From JAYSYM01 sp964543475 (GTDB taxonomy: Bacteria; Bdellovibrionota; Bdellovibrionia; Bdellovibrionales; JAMPXM01), in assembly GCA_964543475.1 (NCBI GenBank), contig CAZIYJ010000001.1:434001-498000 (forward strand): a DNA stretch of 64,000 nucleotides, written 5' to 3'. Position 1 is the first letter of the stretch. The number at the start of each line of letters is the position of its first letter. The notes beneath the pieces were generated by a model that had not been told where the DNA came from, did no database searches, and was given only the letters and a program-made list of their open reading frames with translations. Below, piece after piece: positions 1-8,010 of this stretch. A program made the translations under genes and the position numbers.

Positions 1-49
1 CTACAGAAAATGATAATAAAAGTGTCGCGGTAAAGATTTTTGCAAACAT
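1..49 (-). CDS. start of a secreted protein, cut by the window edge
   Basis: Only the first 16 codons are present. They begin at an ATG at 49 and read MFAKIFTATLLLSFSV, a charged start followed by a hydrophobic run, as in a signal peptide. A ribosome-binding site (GAGGTAG) lies in the end of the upstream gene, whose stop is three bases away, so the two genes are probably co-transcribed. The function cannot be told from this fragment. Confidence 0.6.
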   Translation of the reverse strand, partial: MFAKIFTATLLLSFSV

Positions 50-52
50 CGG

Positions 53-910
53 CTACCTCTTTTTTGACTTTTGTTCCCAGTCGATTCGAACAATCCGTTT
101 TGTTGAATCGCTAAGTTCACAAGTGAGCTCAGGGCTACATACAATTTTACCCTTATTATCGAAGTACAAATAGGTCCACTGGCCCTGAAACTCTTTGAGA
201 CTTTTCAGATGTCGCAGTAAATCAATTCCACCCTCGACTAAAGCTGTGGACCATGCGTCCAAACGAGCACCATTGAAGTTTGAATTAGCTAGTAAGACGA
301 TTTTATCGAAATCGAAATCCGTCTTTTTTGCGTTGCGAACTTTGCCGCCGTGATCGGGACTAACGCTCGAAGAAATCCAACCGCCGTTCATGTCTACTGC
401 TGCATAGGGGGTATCTGGTAAAATCGAGTCAGATATATAAACCAGACTTTCGGCTTTATAATTTGGCGAAATGAAAATGTCGCCAGCAAAATTTCCGTAC
501 CACTTTTCAGAAAACTTTCGAGCTAACTCTTCTAGAACTGCACCTTGAGCAATTCCGCCATAGTCGCGGATTTTCGCCGGCGCATCTTTTGATTTAGATT
601 CGACTTCGAGCTGAAATTTTCCCTGAGTTTCAGTTTTGATCTTTTCAATCAAAGTCGCAAACTCGGGAGGCAGTTGCTCTTTCCCGCAGAGTGTATTACC
701 CAAGCCTTTATAGAAACAATCCGGATCAAAAGCCGCCTGATAGAAACTGATCTTCGATTTAATGTAATCGTTAATCTCTTTAGATAGTTTTGGGCTCTCT
801 GCTTGTATTCGGAATCCAACACCAAATAGTTTATGTGTAACGGGTTCGATAGGATCGGCTGCGAATGAAGTGGTACTAACCAATAGCAAAATCAATGTTT
901 TTAACGTCAT
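53..910 (-). CDS. secreted ApbE-like (FAD:protein FMN transferase-like) protein, divergent
   Basis: The protein has an N-terminal signal peptide (MTLKTLILLLVSTTSFA) and is therefore exported. The middle carries DYGGIAQGAVLEELARKF, close to the ApbE motif D-GGIAKG, followed by a GDI segment. Near the C-terminus ARLDAWSTALV matches the ApbE region whose Asp and Thr bind magnesium. The usual H-I-I-D-P segment is not visible; VSPDHGGKVRN sits where it would be expected, so flavin transfer may be lost or altered. The family normally attaches FMN to redox proteins outside the cytoplasm. The next minus-strand gene downstream begins 3 nt after the stop. I chose the ATG at 910; a TTG two codons earlier is also open. 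No good ribosome-binding site is visible. Confidence 0.55.
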   Translation of the reverse strand: MTLKTLILLLVSTTSFAADPIEPVTHKLFGVGFRIQAESPKLSKEINDYIKSKISFYQAAFDPDCFYKGLGNTLCGKEQLPPEFATLIEKIKTETQGKFQLEVESKSKDAPAKIRDYGGIAQGAVLEELARKFSEKWYGNFAGDIFISPNYKAESLVYISDSILPDTPYAAVDMNGGWISSSVSPDHGGKVRNAKKTDFDFDKIVLLANSNFNGARLDAWSTALVEGGIDLLRHLKSLKEFQGQWTYLYFDNKGKIVCSPELTCELSDSTKRIVRIDWEQKSKKR

Positions 911-984
911 GGTCAAAAGGCTATCAAAGGCCTCTTGGGAGGCAAGGTCTATTTCTCACTAGGCCAGTGTTAGGACAGTCTAAA

Positions 985-2340
985 TTACTCGCGAAACTCT
1001 AAGAATAGTTCGATCTGCTTTTTGTCCAGATAACCCACATCTAAAAAATCCTCTGCTGTCTTTAGATTCGAAGGATAGGGCGAAAAACGATTGTCTGATG
1101 TGCTGTGGCAGCTAATGCAAAACTTTTTTACGGGCACATTATTGATTTCTGTGACGGGCAGCCATCGACCCCACTTCTTTTCGTAAACAAAGGGTAGCCA
1201 GCCATCATTTTTACTTTCAGCGTCAGCCGACAGATAATCTCTTGCGATCACTTCAATAAGTTTTGGTTCGTTGTTCTCGTCGTAAATAACTGAAACACGA
1301 GTCGAGTTTAGATCGGTCTGCGGCTCATTGATTCGATGCCAAGGCCAAAACACTTCGCGCCTCGCATTGACTCCGTAAAGTGATCTCAAAGGGCTTTTCG
1401 ATGTGTGGCCAGTGATGTTTGAAAAATCTCTTCCTCCAAACCAGTCGTTTGGATGGAAGCCATTGCTCTTTGCAAAGTCATTTAAAATAAAATCATCTAA
1501 GGGCCGATCGACAATACAAGACCCTTGGTAGAGACAGTTGCCCAATGTGAACACACTCAATTCTCGTAGTCTCTTGTTGTCGCCCGAATACATCTGAGTA
1601 GTAGTTTTCTGATACGTAACCGAAAGTCGTCGAATTTTTGCAGAATCCGTCGATGTGAAAATATCTAGAGATGGACGATAGAGCTCAATTAAATATGCAG
1701 CCTCAATTGCTGCAAAACTTTGAGCTTCAAGCGCGCCCATAATATTCTCGTCGAATGCAGATACAGATTTCCACAATCTCTTTTGCTCATTGCGAATTTC
1801 GTCCAGCGCAAAATTTACGTGTTTAATTAGGGCGCATGCAAAGTCTTGGTGATGACAGCTGCCACTGAGCCCGACATTTCCTAAAAGTCTAATTGGACTG
1901 TTTACGATACGAACGGCAGATCCTAACTCGACATCGCCGTATTGAAGTTGCGAAATTTCAAATAGCGTTCGTTTCGCCGCCTCTGTGTTGAGCTTAACAA
2001 GTGCGTAGATACCCTTGGCCAATCGGCTCTTATTTTCGATAAGTTCTTTTAAAAGAAAAAGTCTCAAAGAAGTGTTTTTAACCGAATTTGTGAAACCTAA
2101 GAGCCGAAGCTGTGCTGTCTGATCGTCAGGGCATTTACTAATTTTAGACGCCAATGAAGGGTCGACAAATTTTAGATTTTTATTTGTTCTGTAAATTTCA
2201 GATGCCGAGCAAGCCGAATCTGTAGTTTGAGCATGAGTAGCTGGCGCTAAAAAGGTCGAAATAATTAGAAGACAAAATATTGCGAACTTCATGCCCGGGA
2301 AGACTAACTTTTCAATGCTTTTCATCCTACTAAAAAGCAT
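985..2340 (-). CDS. secreted protein with a C-terminal CxxCH haem-binding motif
   Basis: This exported protein of unknown family has a signal peptide around residues 17-38 (hydrophobic core, then ATHAQ). A single CISCH motif at residues 408-412 would attach one c-type haem. The rest of the protein is large and helical-looking, with more cysteines, and does not resemble a standard cytochrome c fold. The single haem site near the C-terminus followed by a short tail resembles secreted proteins with a terminal cytochrome domain. Starts at codons 1, 6 and 17 are all possible, and only the last would place the signal peptide at the very N-terminus. The gene is 68 nt upstream of the ApbE-like gene on the same strand and may be co-transcribed. 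The role is unknown. Confidence 0.6.
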   Translation of the reverse strand: MLFSRMKSIEKLVFPGMKFAIFCLLIISTFLAPATHAQTTDSACSASEIYRTNKNLKFVDPSLASKISKCPDDQTAQLRLLGFTNSVKNTSLRLFLLKELIENKSRLAKGIYALVKLNTEAAKRTLFEISQLQYGDVELGSAVRIVNSPIRLLGNVGLSGSCHHQDFACALIKHVNFALDEIRNEQKRLWKSVSAFDENIMGALEAQSFAAIEAAYLIELYRPSLDIFTSTDSAKIRRLSVTYQKTTTQMYSGDNKRLRELSVFTLGNCLYQGSCIVDRPLDDFILNDFAKSNGFHPNDWFGGRDFSNITGHTSKSPLRSLYGVNARREVFWPWHRINEPQTDLNSTRVSVIYDENNEPKLIEVIARDYLSADAESKNDGWLPFVYEKKWGRWLPVTEINNVPVKKFCISCHSTSDNRFSPYPSNLKTAEDFLDVGYLDKKQIELFLEFRE

Positions 2341-2513
2341 CTATGTAAAAACTTTTCTCAAGTATGGCTACCATAATCGAATTAACCAGGACTGAAGTCG
2401 TTCGCGCACGAGCGAAAATTGTGACTTACTTCTAGAAAAGAGCCAGCCCAAACAGTTTGGGACTCTGAGCTCTCCCGCATCTCCTTCAAAATGGACTTTT
2501 GGGGGATCAAAAT

Positions 2514-3671
2514 ATGAATCGTTTGTTCTTGAGTTCCGCGCTCATCTCGTCACTTCTAGTATTTTCACAAAACGCTTTTGCAGCTCCACGGGCCTACAGG
2601 GCAAGTACGCTTAGCAACTTTTCAGAGACAGCCTCACAATTCAAAATTATTGATCAAATTCCACAGTTGGGAATTTTAGTTTCAGAACAAGATTTGTCTT
2701 CGCAAAGAGGTCTTCAAGATCTTGGCGAAGTAGGCGAAATTCAACTCGTGCAACCTTATAGAGGAGAATACAAAAAGCTTTGGGGCCTAAAGGCTATCGA
2801 AGCTTCTACCGCGTGGACTTTGTCACAAGGCGAGGGAGTGACAGTTGCTGTTTCGGATACAGGAATTGATTCAGCCCATTCCGAATTGCGCGAAAATCTT
2901 TGGACGAACTTAGATGAAGTCGAAGGTAACGGCATCGATGATGATAATAATGGGTATATTGACGATATTCACGGCTGGAACTTTGTAACGAACAGACCTT
3001 CTAAAAGAGATAATCACTATCACGGCACTCACGTTGCTGGAACCATTGCCGCTCGTGAAGGCGTAAAGATATCGGGTGTCGCGCCTCGCGCGAAACTGAT
3101 GGATGTTGCGTTCATCAGTGGAAGCGGCTCGGGCAGTGAAGTGAACGCTGCAAAATCGATTGTGTATGCCGTCGATAACGGAGCGAAGCTTATTAACTGC
3201 AGTTGGGGTGGTGAAGGTAAAGATGCAGTCATTCAAGCCGCAATTGACTATGCAGAGAAGAAGGGTGTGTTAGTGGTCGCTGCAGCTGGAAACTATAAGA
3301 AAAATATCGATCGACATTTTTTCAGTCCTGCTTCTAGTACCAATGAAAATGTAATTTCAGTAGCGGCTACTTCGAATAAAATAGGATACAAGGCAGATTA
3401 TTCAAACGTCGGTAGTGTCTCTGTGGACCTTGCAGCGCCTGGATCGAACATTCTTAGCACTGCTCCAAATGGGAGATACCAATCGCTGAGCGGAACTTCG
3501 ATGGCAACTCCACATGTAAGTGGTGTGATAGCATTAATCTTGGGCCAAAATCCGAATTTAACGTCGAAGCAAGTGAAAGCAAAACTGCTTTCTTCGGTAG
3601 TGCCAATGAAAAACTGGAAGAAGAACTGCGTCACCGGTGGCGTCGCAAACGCTCGCGCCGCCGTTAATTAG
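2514..3671 (+). CDS. secreted subtilisin-like serine protease (S8 family)
   Basis: This is an exported endopeptidase of 385 residues. It has a signal peptide (about residues 1-23, ending NAFA), a propeptide-like segment up to about residue 90, and the full S8 catalytic triad: Asp115 in VSDTGIDSAHSEL, His173 in HGTHVAGTIA, and Ser329 in GTSMATPHVSG. The oxyanion Asn lies in AAAGN. Between Asp and His is a stretch with GNGIDDDNNGYIDD, typical of calcium-binding insertions in these proteases. The ATG at 2514 is chosen because GGGGGAT lies 7 nt upstream; an earlier TTG at 2499 lacks such a site. The gene ends tail-to-tail with the motor-like operon, sharing a 4-nt overlap. It probably degrades extracellular or prey protein. 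Confidence 0.93.
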   Translation: MNRLFLSSALISSLLVFSQNAFAAPRAYRASTLSNFSETASQFKIIDQIPQLGILVSEQDLSSQRGLQDLGEVGEIQLVQPYRGEYKKLWGLKAIEASTAWTLSQGEGVTVAVSDTGIDSAHSELRENLWTNLDEVEGNGIDDDNNGYIDDIHGWNFVTNRPSKRDNHYHGTHVAGTIAAREGVKISGVAPRAKLMDVAFISGSGSGSEVNAAKSIVYAVDNGAKLINCSWGGEGKDAVIQAAIDYAEKKGVLVVAAAGNYKKNIDRHFFSPASSTNENVISVAATSNKIGYKADYSNVGSVSVDLAAPGSNILSTAPNGRYQSLSGTSMATPHVSGVIALILGQNPNLTSKQVKAKLLSSVVPMKNWKKNCVTGGVANARAAVN

Positions 3672-5302
3672 TGGCTGTCAGGACCTGTAAACCCAAATGA
3701 GAATCCGAGACGGAAACGGTCTTCTGTAAACGTCTCGGTTCTTCGGGTAATGGTTGTCGCTTCGCCAGCGTATCGAGTGAAGCCGGCGAAGACTGAGACC
3801 GAATAAGGTATTTCAGACTTATCTTTTAAAAGTTTTCCGTATTCGACTTGAGCATCCATCCCGAGACTCGATCCGACTAAGCCTTTGACCTGAAATCTTA
3901 AAAATTCATTTTCAAATTGTTTCGATGCGAATAGCCCTGCGTCGATTGCGTCTATTTTACCGAGTCGAGTGCTGCTTGGGTTGCGTCCGGCAAGTTGGAA
4001 CTGATGGTAGCCCGCTCCAACTTTTAGCCACTCCGGTAAGAATCCGAAACCTTTTTTAGCGCCAACCTCGACTTCATTAATAAGTAGAGTTGAGCCAGGG
4101 TGATATAAACCACTTTCAAATCTTAAGTATGGGCTTACATCAAATTTCTTCCAAGAATACTGAAGATCAATTCCAGGGCCGTTGCCGAAGTTCGCAGTTT
4201 CGCCGCGATTAGAAATTAATCGGTTGAAAGTGAAAAACAAATTTCCGCGCCAAGGTCTTAAGAATCCAGCAATTCCGGTGCGAGCTTCACGAAACTCAGT
4301 AGCACGAAGTGTGGGAGGAGCTTCAGCGGCTCCGGCAACAAACTGCACAGTGATCATTGGCGAAAGAACTGAATTTGCTTTTGATCTATTCTCAGAGAAA
4401 TCGCTCGCAAAAGAAAAGACTTCTAACTTTGAACCATCAGACAAAACGTGTTCGCCGGCCTGAGCAACAATCTGCTCTCGCGTGGGTGGAATAATAACTT
4501 TTTCTGCCTTTGGAAGTGCCAAGCTATTAAAGACAATTTTCTCGGCCAATTCTTTTCTTGTAATGCCAACGCTAGCGGTAAACCGTCGTTTTGGTTGGCG
4601 GTTACTTTCATAGGCGTGCAGCTGTTTTCGATAAGCCGATCGAAGATCGCGATCCCACGAGCTTACGAAAGCTTTTGCTTCTGCATCTCGCTGATCAGGC
4701 CAATCCATAATTGCATACCACTGCTTATCTTTTTCAGCGGCCATGTTCTTAATTGTATTTAAACAACCTGCAACTCGACGGTTTTTTGTAATCAACTCGT
4801 CTGACTGTAGTTCAACATTGCAATGAAAGACTTCTTTACGCTTAACCCAAGGATAACTTTTTGAAGTGAGCGCGAAGCGTCCCTTTTGATCTTCAATTCG
4901 AACTTTAAAATTTTTTATCTTATCAAGTGTCAGCTCATACTTTTCCATCGAGACGGGCTTAGTGAACGGCTTACTGCTAAGTACATTCCCATTTTCATCT
5001 TCAAGTATCAAAGTCGACTTAACGCCTCCGCCTGGAGGAGAGAGAACGATAGGTACTGAATCTTCCCAGAGCGGCCACTGAATTTTGCTCAGATCAACGA
5101 CTTGGTCTTGAACCCAAAGATGCGGCGGCCGCAAGAAATACCAGGTCACTCTAAAATTTCCTAGTTCAGGGAGTGATGGAATGTCAGCGATAAAGTTTTC
5201 AGGTGGAATACGATCTGACTGTGAGTAAGCATTGGGTGTAAATCCAAAACAGAAAGCCAGACTGAATAAGATAAAATAAAATTTCGTACTTTTAAGTTTC
5301 AT
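3668..5302 (-). CDS. predicted outer-membrane barrel protein with long N-terminal periplasmic part
   Basis: This 544-residue exported protein is the last gene of the eight-gene operon. Residues 1-27 form a signal peptide (ending NAYSQ). Residues 30-290 look like a soluble beta-rich plus helical region. The last 220 or so residues alternate polar and aromatic/hydrophobic residues, as in transmembrane beta strands, and end RLGFSFGFTGPDSH, with the aromatic strand just before the C-terminus. I read this as an outer-membrane barrel with a periplasmic extension. No named family was recognised. It follows another small barrel-like gene by 8 nt, so the two may form the outer-membrane end of the envelope machine encoded upstream. 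Confidence 0.6.
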   Translation of the reverse strand: MKLKSTKFYFILFSLAFCFGFTPNAYSQSDRIPPENFIADIPSLPELGNFRVTWYFLRPPHLWVQDQVVDLSKIQWPLWEDSVPIVLSPPGGGVKSTLILEDENGNVLSSKPFTKPVSMEKYELTLDKIKNFKVRIEDQKGRFALTSKSYPWVKRKEVFHCNVELQSDELITKNRRVAGCLNTIKNMAAEKDKQWYAIMDWPDQRDAEAKAFVSSWDRDLRSAYRKQLHAYESNRQPKRRFTASVGITRKELAEKIVFNSLALPKAEKVIIPPTREQIVAQAGEHVLSDGSKLEVFSFASDFSENRSKANSVLSPMITVQFVAGAAEAPPTLRATEFREARTGIAGFLRPWRGNLFFTFNRLISNRGETANFGNGPGIDLQYSWKKFDVSPYLRFESGLYHPGSTLLINEVEVGAKKGFGFLPEWLKVGAGYHQFQLAGRNPSSTRLGKIDAIDAGLFASKQFENEFLRFQVKGLVGSSLGMDAQVEYGKLLKDKSEIPYSVSVFAGFTRYAGEATTITRRTETFTEDRFRLGFSFGFTGPDSH

Positions 5303-5310
5303 CGTACCTA

Positions 5311-5877
5311 CTAGAAGCGAAAGGATAAGCCGCCAAGTGCACCGGTGACTAATCCAAGGTTATCTAGTGAAATAGCTGCGCCCCCACGCGCGACGGCGAC
5401 GAGCGAAAACTGATCACTTACCAAATACTGAGCCTCAAGGTGAGTCATGGCAAGCACTCCGTTAACAGAAACGGGAAGATTCAGACGAGTTTGTTGAGTT
5501 GTATGAACAAAAAATCCGGCGCCATACGAAAGTGCGATTTGCCATCGATCATATCTGGTGACAGAAATGTCTTCATCGTTTGATGGGTCGAGTTGTGAAA
5601 ACCGACCTTTGAGATAATGAGTTTTGAGGAGCGTAATCTCTGACCAGCGTAAGTCAGTTATTCCCAGCACTTGGTAGATTCCCTCTAGTGCTTCTAGTCG
5701 TAAACCAACTCCGTATGTAGCTTTCGGAGGAACTGACACACAACAGCCTGATATGGCATTAAATGATTGCAGTCCACCGTATCCGATGACTTCGGTAACA
5801 GCCAAAGCCCGAGTACTCACAAGGAGTGTAACAAGGGCTGCACTGAAAATTAGACCGAGGTTACGCAGCCTCAACAT
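5311..5877 (-). CDS. small predicted outer-membrane barrel protein
   Basis: This 188-residue protein has a signal peptide (MLRLRNLGLIFSAALV to STRALA). Alternating hydrophobic strands (for example YGVGLRLEAL, WQIALSYGAGFFV, FSLVAVARGGAAI) lead to a C-terminal LSFRF. A terminal Phe is the usual signal for outer-membrane barrel assembly. I placed the start at the ATG at 5877, which overlaps the upstream FliF/FliG-like gene by 17 nt and has GGAG about 10 nt before it. An earlier in-frame ATG at 5922 would put 15 residues in front of the signal peptide. The position in the operon suggests it works with the stator and rotor-like proteins upstream. The family is unknown. Confidence 0.6.
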   Translation of the reverse strand: MLRLRNLGLIFSAALVTLLVSTRALAVTEVIGYGGLQSFNAISGCCVSVPPKATYGVGLRLEALEGIYQVLGITDLRWSEITLLKTHYLKGRFSQLDPSNDEDISVTRYDRWQIALSYGAGFFVHTTQQTRLNLPVSVNGVLAMTHLEAQYLVSDQFSLVAVARGGAAISLDNLGLVTGALGGLSFRF

Positions 5878-7456
5878 GACTAGAATTCTCCGCTTGGTGA
5901 TGCACAGTTCTAAGTTGCTCAAGAAGTCTAACAGCGGCCGCTTTTTTTACATCTTCTTTCCACGATTTAAATTCTGGCTCTTCAGCTGCACGCGTAAACA
6001 TCGAAAGTCTAAGAGGGCGCAAAAGCTTCTTTAAATCCCAGTTCGGTTGAGTCGACGTAACGCTGAGCCACCATTGATAATCTTGTGGATCGACTTGGCG
6101 TAACCAGTCTTTCACTTTTGACTCGGGCCATGAATGAGGTGTCGCTGCCGACACAACTAAAGCCTCAAGCTTTTTGAAATCTGATTCAGGTAACTTTGAC
6201 TTAGCTTGAGTAAGCTGTTGAGCGATTGGACCAAACTCAGTGAGTTGGTTAATAACTCGAGCGAGCTTATGGACTAAATCTAATTCTGTTGCGCGATCTG
6301 CGAGGACATCACTTGATTTCCACTTACTTAGTTCAGTGAAACAAGCATGAATCTCTTTTGTAGTTGGCTCAGCTACAGATTCTTCCATATTAAGAGTATC
6401 GACTTTAACCAAATTGCCAAGATCTTGGCGAATCTTCAAAAGAGTCTCTTTTGATGGATTTGTGATCGACATTAAGTGATGTCGTGACACAAGTCGTAAG
6501 CTTGCTGCCGGGAACCAAACTAAAAAGCTTCGCATCTTATCTTCATCATCTACCAAGTTGAGCTCGACGACTGCGATCTCGCGGTAAATGTTAGAAGCAA
6601 GAGTTGAATAATCCTGAATCTGTTCGTCTGGTTTTACACGAAGTTGCTTCTCTAGATAGCTTGCTGCCCACCCAGGAATAGTTTTAAGAACTTTTCTTTG
6701 TTCTGATGGCTCAGTGAGCGCAGCCCAAATAGATACTTTTTCTGGACGACGTTCGTGAAGCTGCTTCAATAAATAAAGCGCAACAGTTCCCGGATCAAGA
6801 TCAACAAAGCTAAGTTTCTCAGCGAGGGCAGACTTGATTGGAGAATCGTGCTGAGCCTGATTCGGAGAACTTTGCTTTTGGTCTTTGTTTGAGATTCTCG
6901 ACATAAACCAAATTAAAATTCCACCTAGCAATAACAGAACAGCCGCGTGTCGAACTAAATCTGCCCAGCCTGATTGGCCAGCTTGATTAGTTACATTAAC
7001 TTGAGGTGCATTTTGATTTGGCTGTGGCGCTTGTCGTAAAGCCGCACGAGTGACTTTAAATTCGTCAAGATCACGCATTCCACCAGCAAGCTCCGGAATT
7101 GTCTTACGGATAAGTTCAAAAGTATCGCCGCGAACAGCTGGATCAACGATCAAATTGATTGCAACTGGACCGTTGTATTCTCCGATCGCACCTTCTTTAT
7201 TTACAATTTCGCCCCGAGCATCAACGCCAACAGTTAGACCCGGAAGATTTCGAACTTCACCACTAAGTGGTGCCTGTACTCCGCCCGAATCTAGGTCGTC
7301 GAGTCTGTTTACGATGACCAGATAGTCTGTCTTAGGTAGCACATTGTTAAGTGCGCCCTGAATTCGACCTTGGACAATCGCGGCTCGATCTGCGCCCAAT
7401 GCGGCAGCGTTCAAAAAGAGTCCGATGAATAATACTACAAACGATAATCGTTTCAC
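5861..7456 (-). CDS. inner-membrane protein: FliF-like periplasmic ring domain plus FliG-like cytoplasmic domain
   Basis: The layout is signal peptide (about 1-21), a periplasmic domain of about 140 residues, one transmembrane helix (VLLLLGGILIWFM, about residues 170-185), then about 340 cytoplasmic residues. The periplasmic part contains NGPVAINLIVDPAV followed by a stretch ending RDLDEFKV, which resembles the ring-building segment of the flagellar MS-ring protein FliF. The cytoplasmic part has DPGTVALYLLKQL and KVLKTIPGW, like the helical repeats of the rotor protein FliG, and VKDWLRQVDPQDYQWWL, which resembles the FliG C-terminal torque domain. These are by-eye similarities, not alignments. 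Start and end overlap the MotB-like and barrel genes, so translation is coupled. If correct, this is a natural membrane ring-plus-rotor fusion beside its own stator. It could also be an unrelated helical-repeat membrane protein. Confidence 0.55.
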   Translation of the reverse strand: MKRLSFVVLFIGLFLNAAALGADRAAIVQGRIQGALNNVLPKTDYLVIVNRLDDLDSGGVQAPLSGEVRNLPGLTVGVDARGEIVNKEGAIGEYNGPVAINLIVDPAVRGDTFELIRKTIPELAGGMRDLDEFKVTRAALRQAPQPNQNAPQVNVTNQAGQSGWADLVRHAAVLLLLGGILIWFMSRISNKDQKQSSPNQAQHDSPIKSALAEKLSFVDLDPGTVALYLLKQLHERRPEKVSIWAALTEPSEQRKVLKTIPGWAASYLEKQLRVKPDEQIQDYSTLASNIYREIAVVELNLVDDEDKMRSFLVWFPAASLRLVSRHHLMSITNPSKETLLKIRQDLGNLVKVDTLNMEESVAEPTTKEIHACFTELSKWKSSDVLADRATELDLVHKLARVINQLTEFGPIAQQLTQAKSKLPESDFKKLEALVVSAATPHSWPESKVKDWLRQVDPQDYQWWLSVTSTQPNWDLKKLLRPLRLSMFTRAAEEPEFKSWKEDVKKAAAVRLLEQLRTVHHQAENSSHVEAA

Positions 7457-8010
7457 CGATCACCTCGAGGTTCAGAATTTTGCGAAGCTAAAAGCCTCAC
7501 AACGACGCGTCTATTTGTTGGAGCGTCTTCAGTTTTTCTAACTTGATAACCATCGCCATAAGAGAAAGTTCTTAAGCGGCGTGGTGGTACACCATGCTTC
7601 ATCAACCACTCAGCTACGCGAACTGCACGAGCATTTGATAAATCTAAGTTTGAACTAAACTCGATTTTGTTTCGAAGACCGCTGCCGTCAGCGTAACCTT
7701 CGACATCAACTAATGCTTTCGAAGCTTTAATAACTGGTAGAAGTAAAGAGAGTGACTCTTCAGATTCCGCCGCAATTGCAGCCGAGCCAGGCTCGAAAGT
7801 AAGCGACAAAGATGATTCAACTGAAGCTAAGCCACGTCCAGCCGAGGCTGTTTGATTTGATGCGCTCTTAGCTTTTGCCGCGTAAATCATTGCTATTGAA
7901 ATGAAGAACACAGAGAGAATCATATACATGTCTGCAAAAGAATAGATCCAAAGCTCCTGCTGGCGCTTTGTTTCTAGTTTGATTTTCCCGTGAACGTGTT
8001 GCTTTTTCAT
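7453..8010 (-). CDS. MotB-like stator protein with OmpA peptidoglycan-binding domain
   Basis: This 185-residue inner-membrane protein has a basic N-terminus, one transmembrane helix starting LWIYSFADMYMILSVFF, and Asp27 at the position of the ion-carrying Asp of MotB (Asp32 in E. coli). An OmpA-like domain covers about residues 75-175, with GYADGSG, NLDLSNARA and NRRVVVRL, the last carrying the Arg expected to contact peptidoglycan. Flagellar MotB is usually 260-310 residues, so the linker and plug region here is very short. The gene overlaps the MotA-like gene upstream by 4 nt and the FliF/FliG-like gene downstream by 4 nt. I infer an ion-driven stator for a non-standard motor. TolR or ExbD are less likely because of the OmpA domain. 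Confidence 0.85.
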   Translation of the reverse strand: MKKQHVHGKIKLETKRQQELWIYSFADMYMILSVFFISIAMIYAAKAKSASNQTASAGRGLASVESSLSLTFEPGSAAIAAESEESLSLLLPVIKASKALVDVEGYADGSGLRNKIEFSSNLDLSNARAVRVAEWLMKHGVPPRRLRTFSYGDGYQVRKTEDAPTNRRVVVRLLASQNSEPRGDR

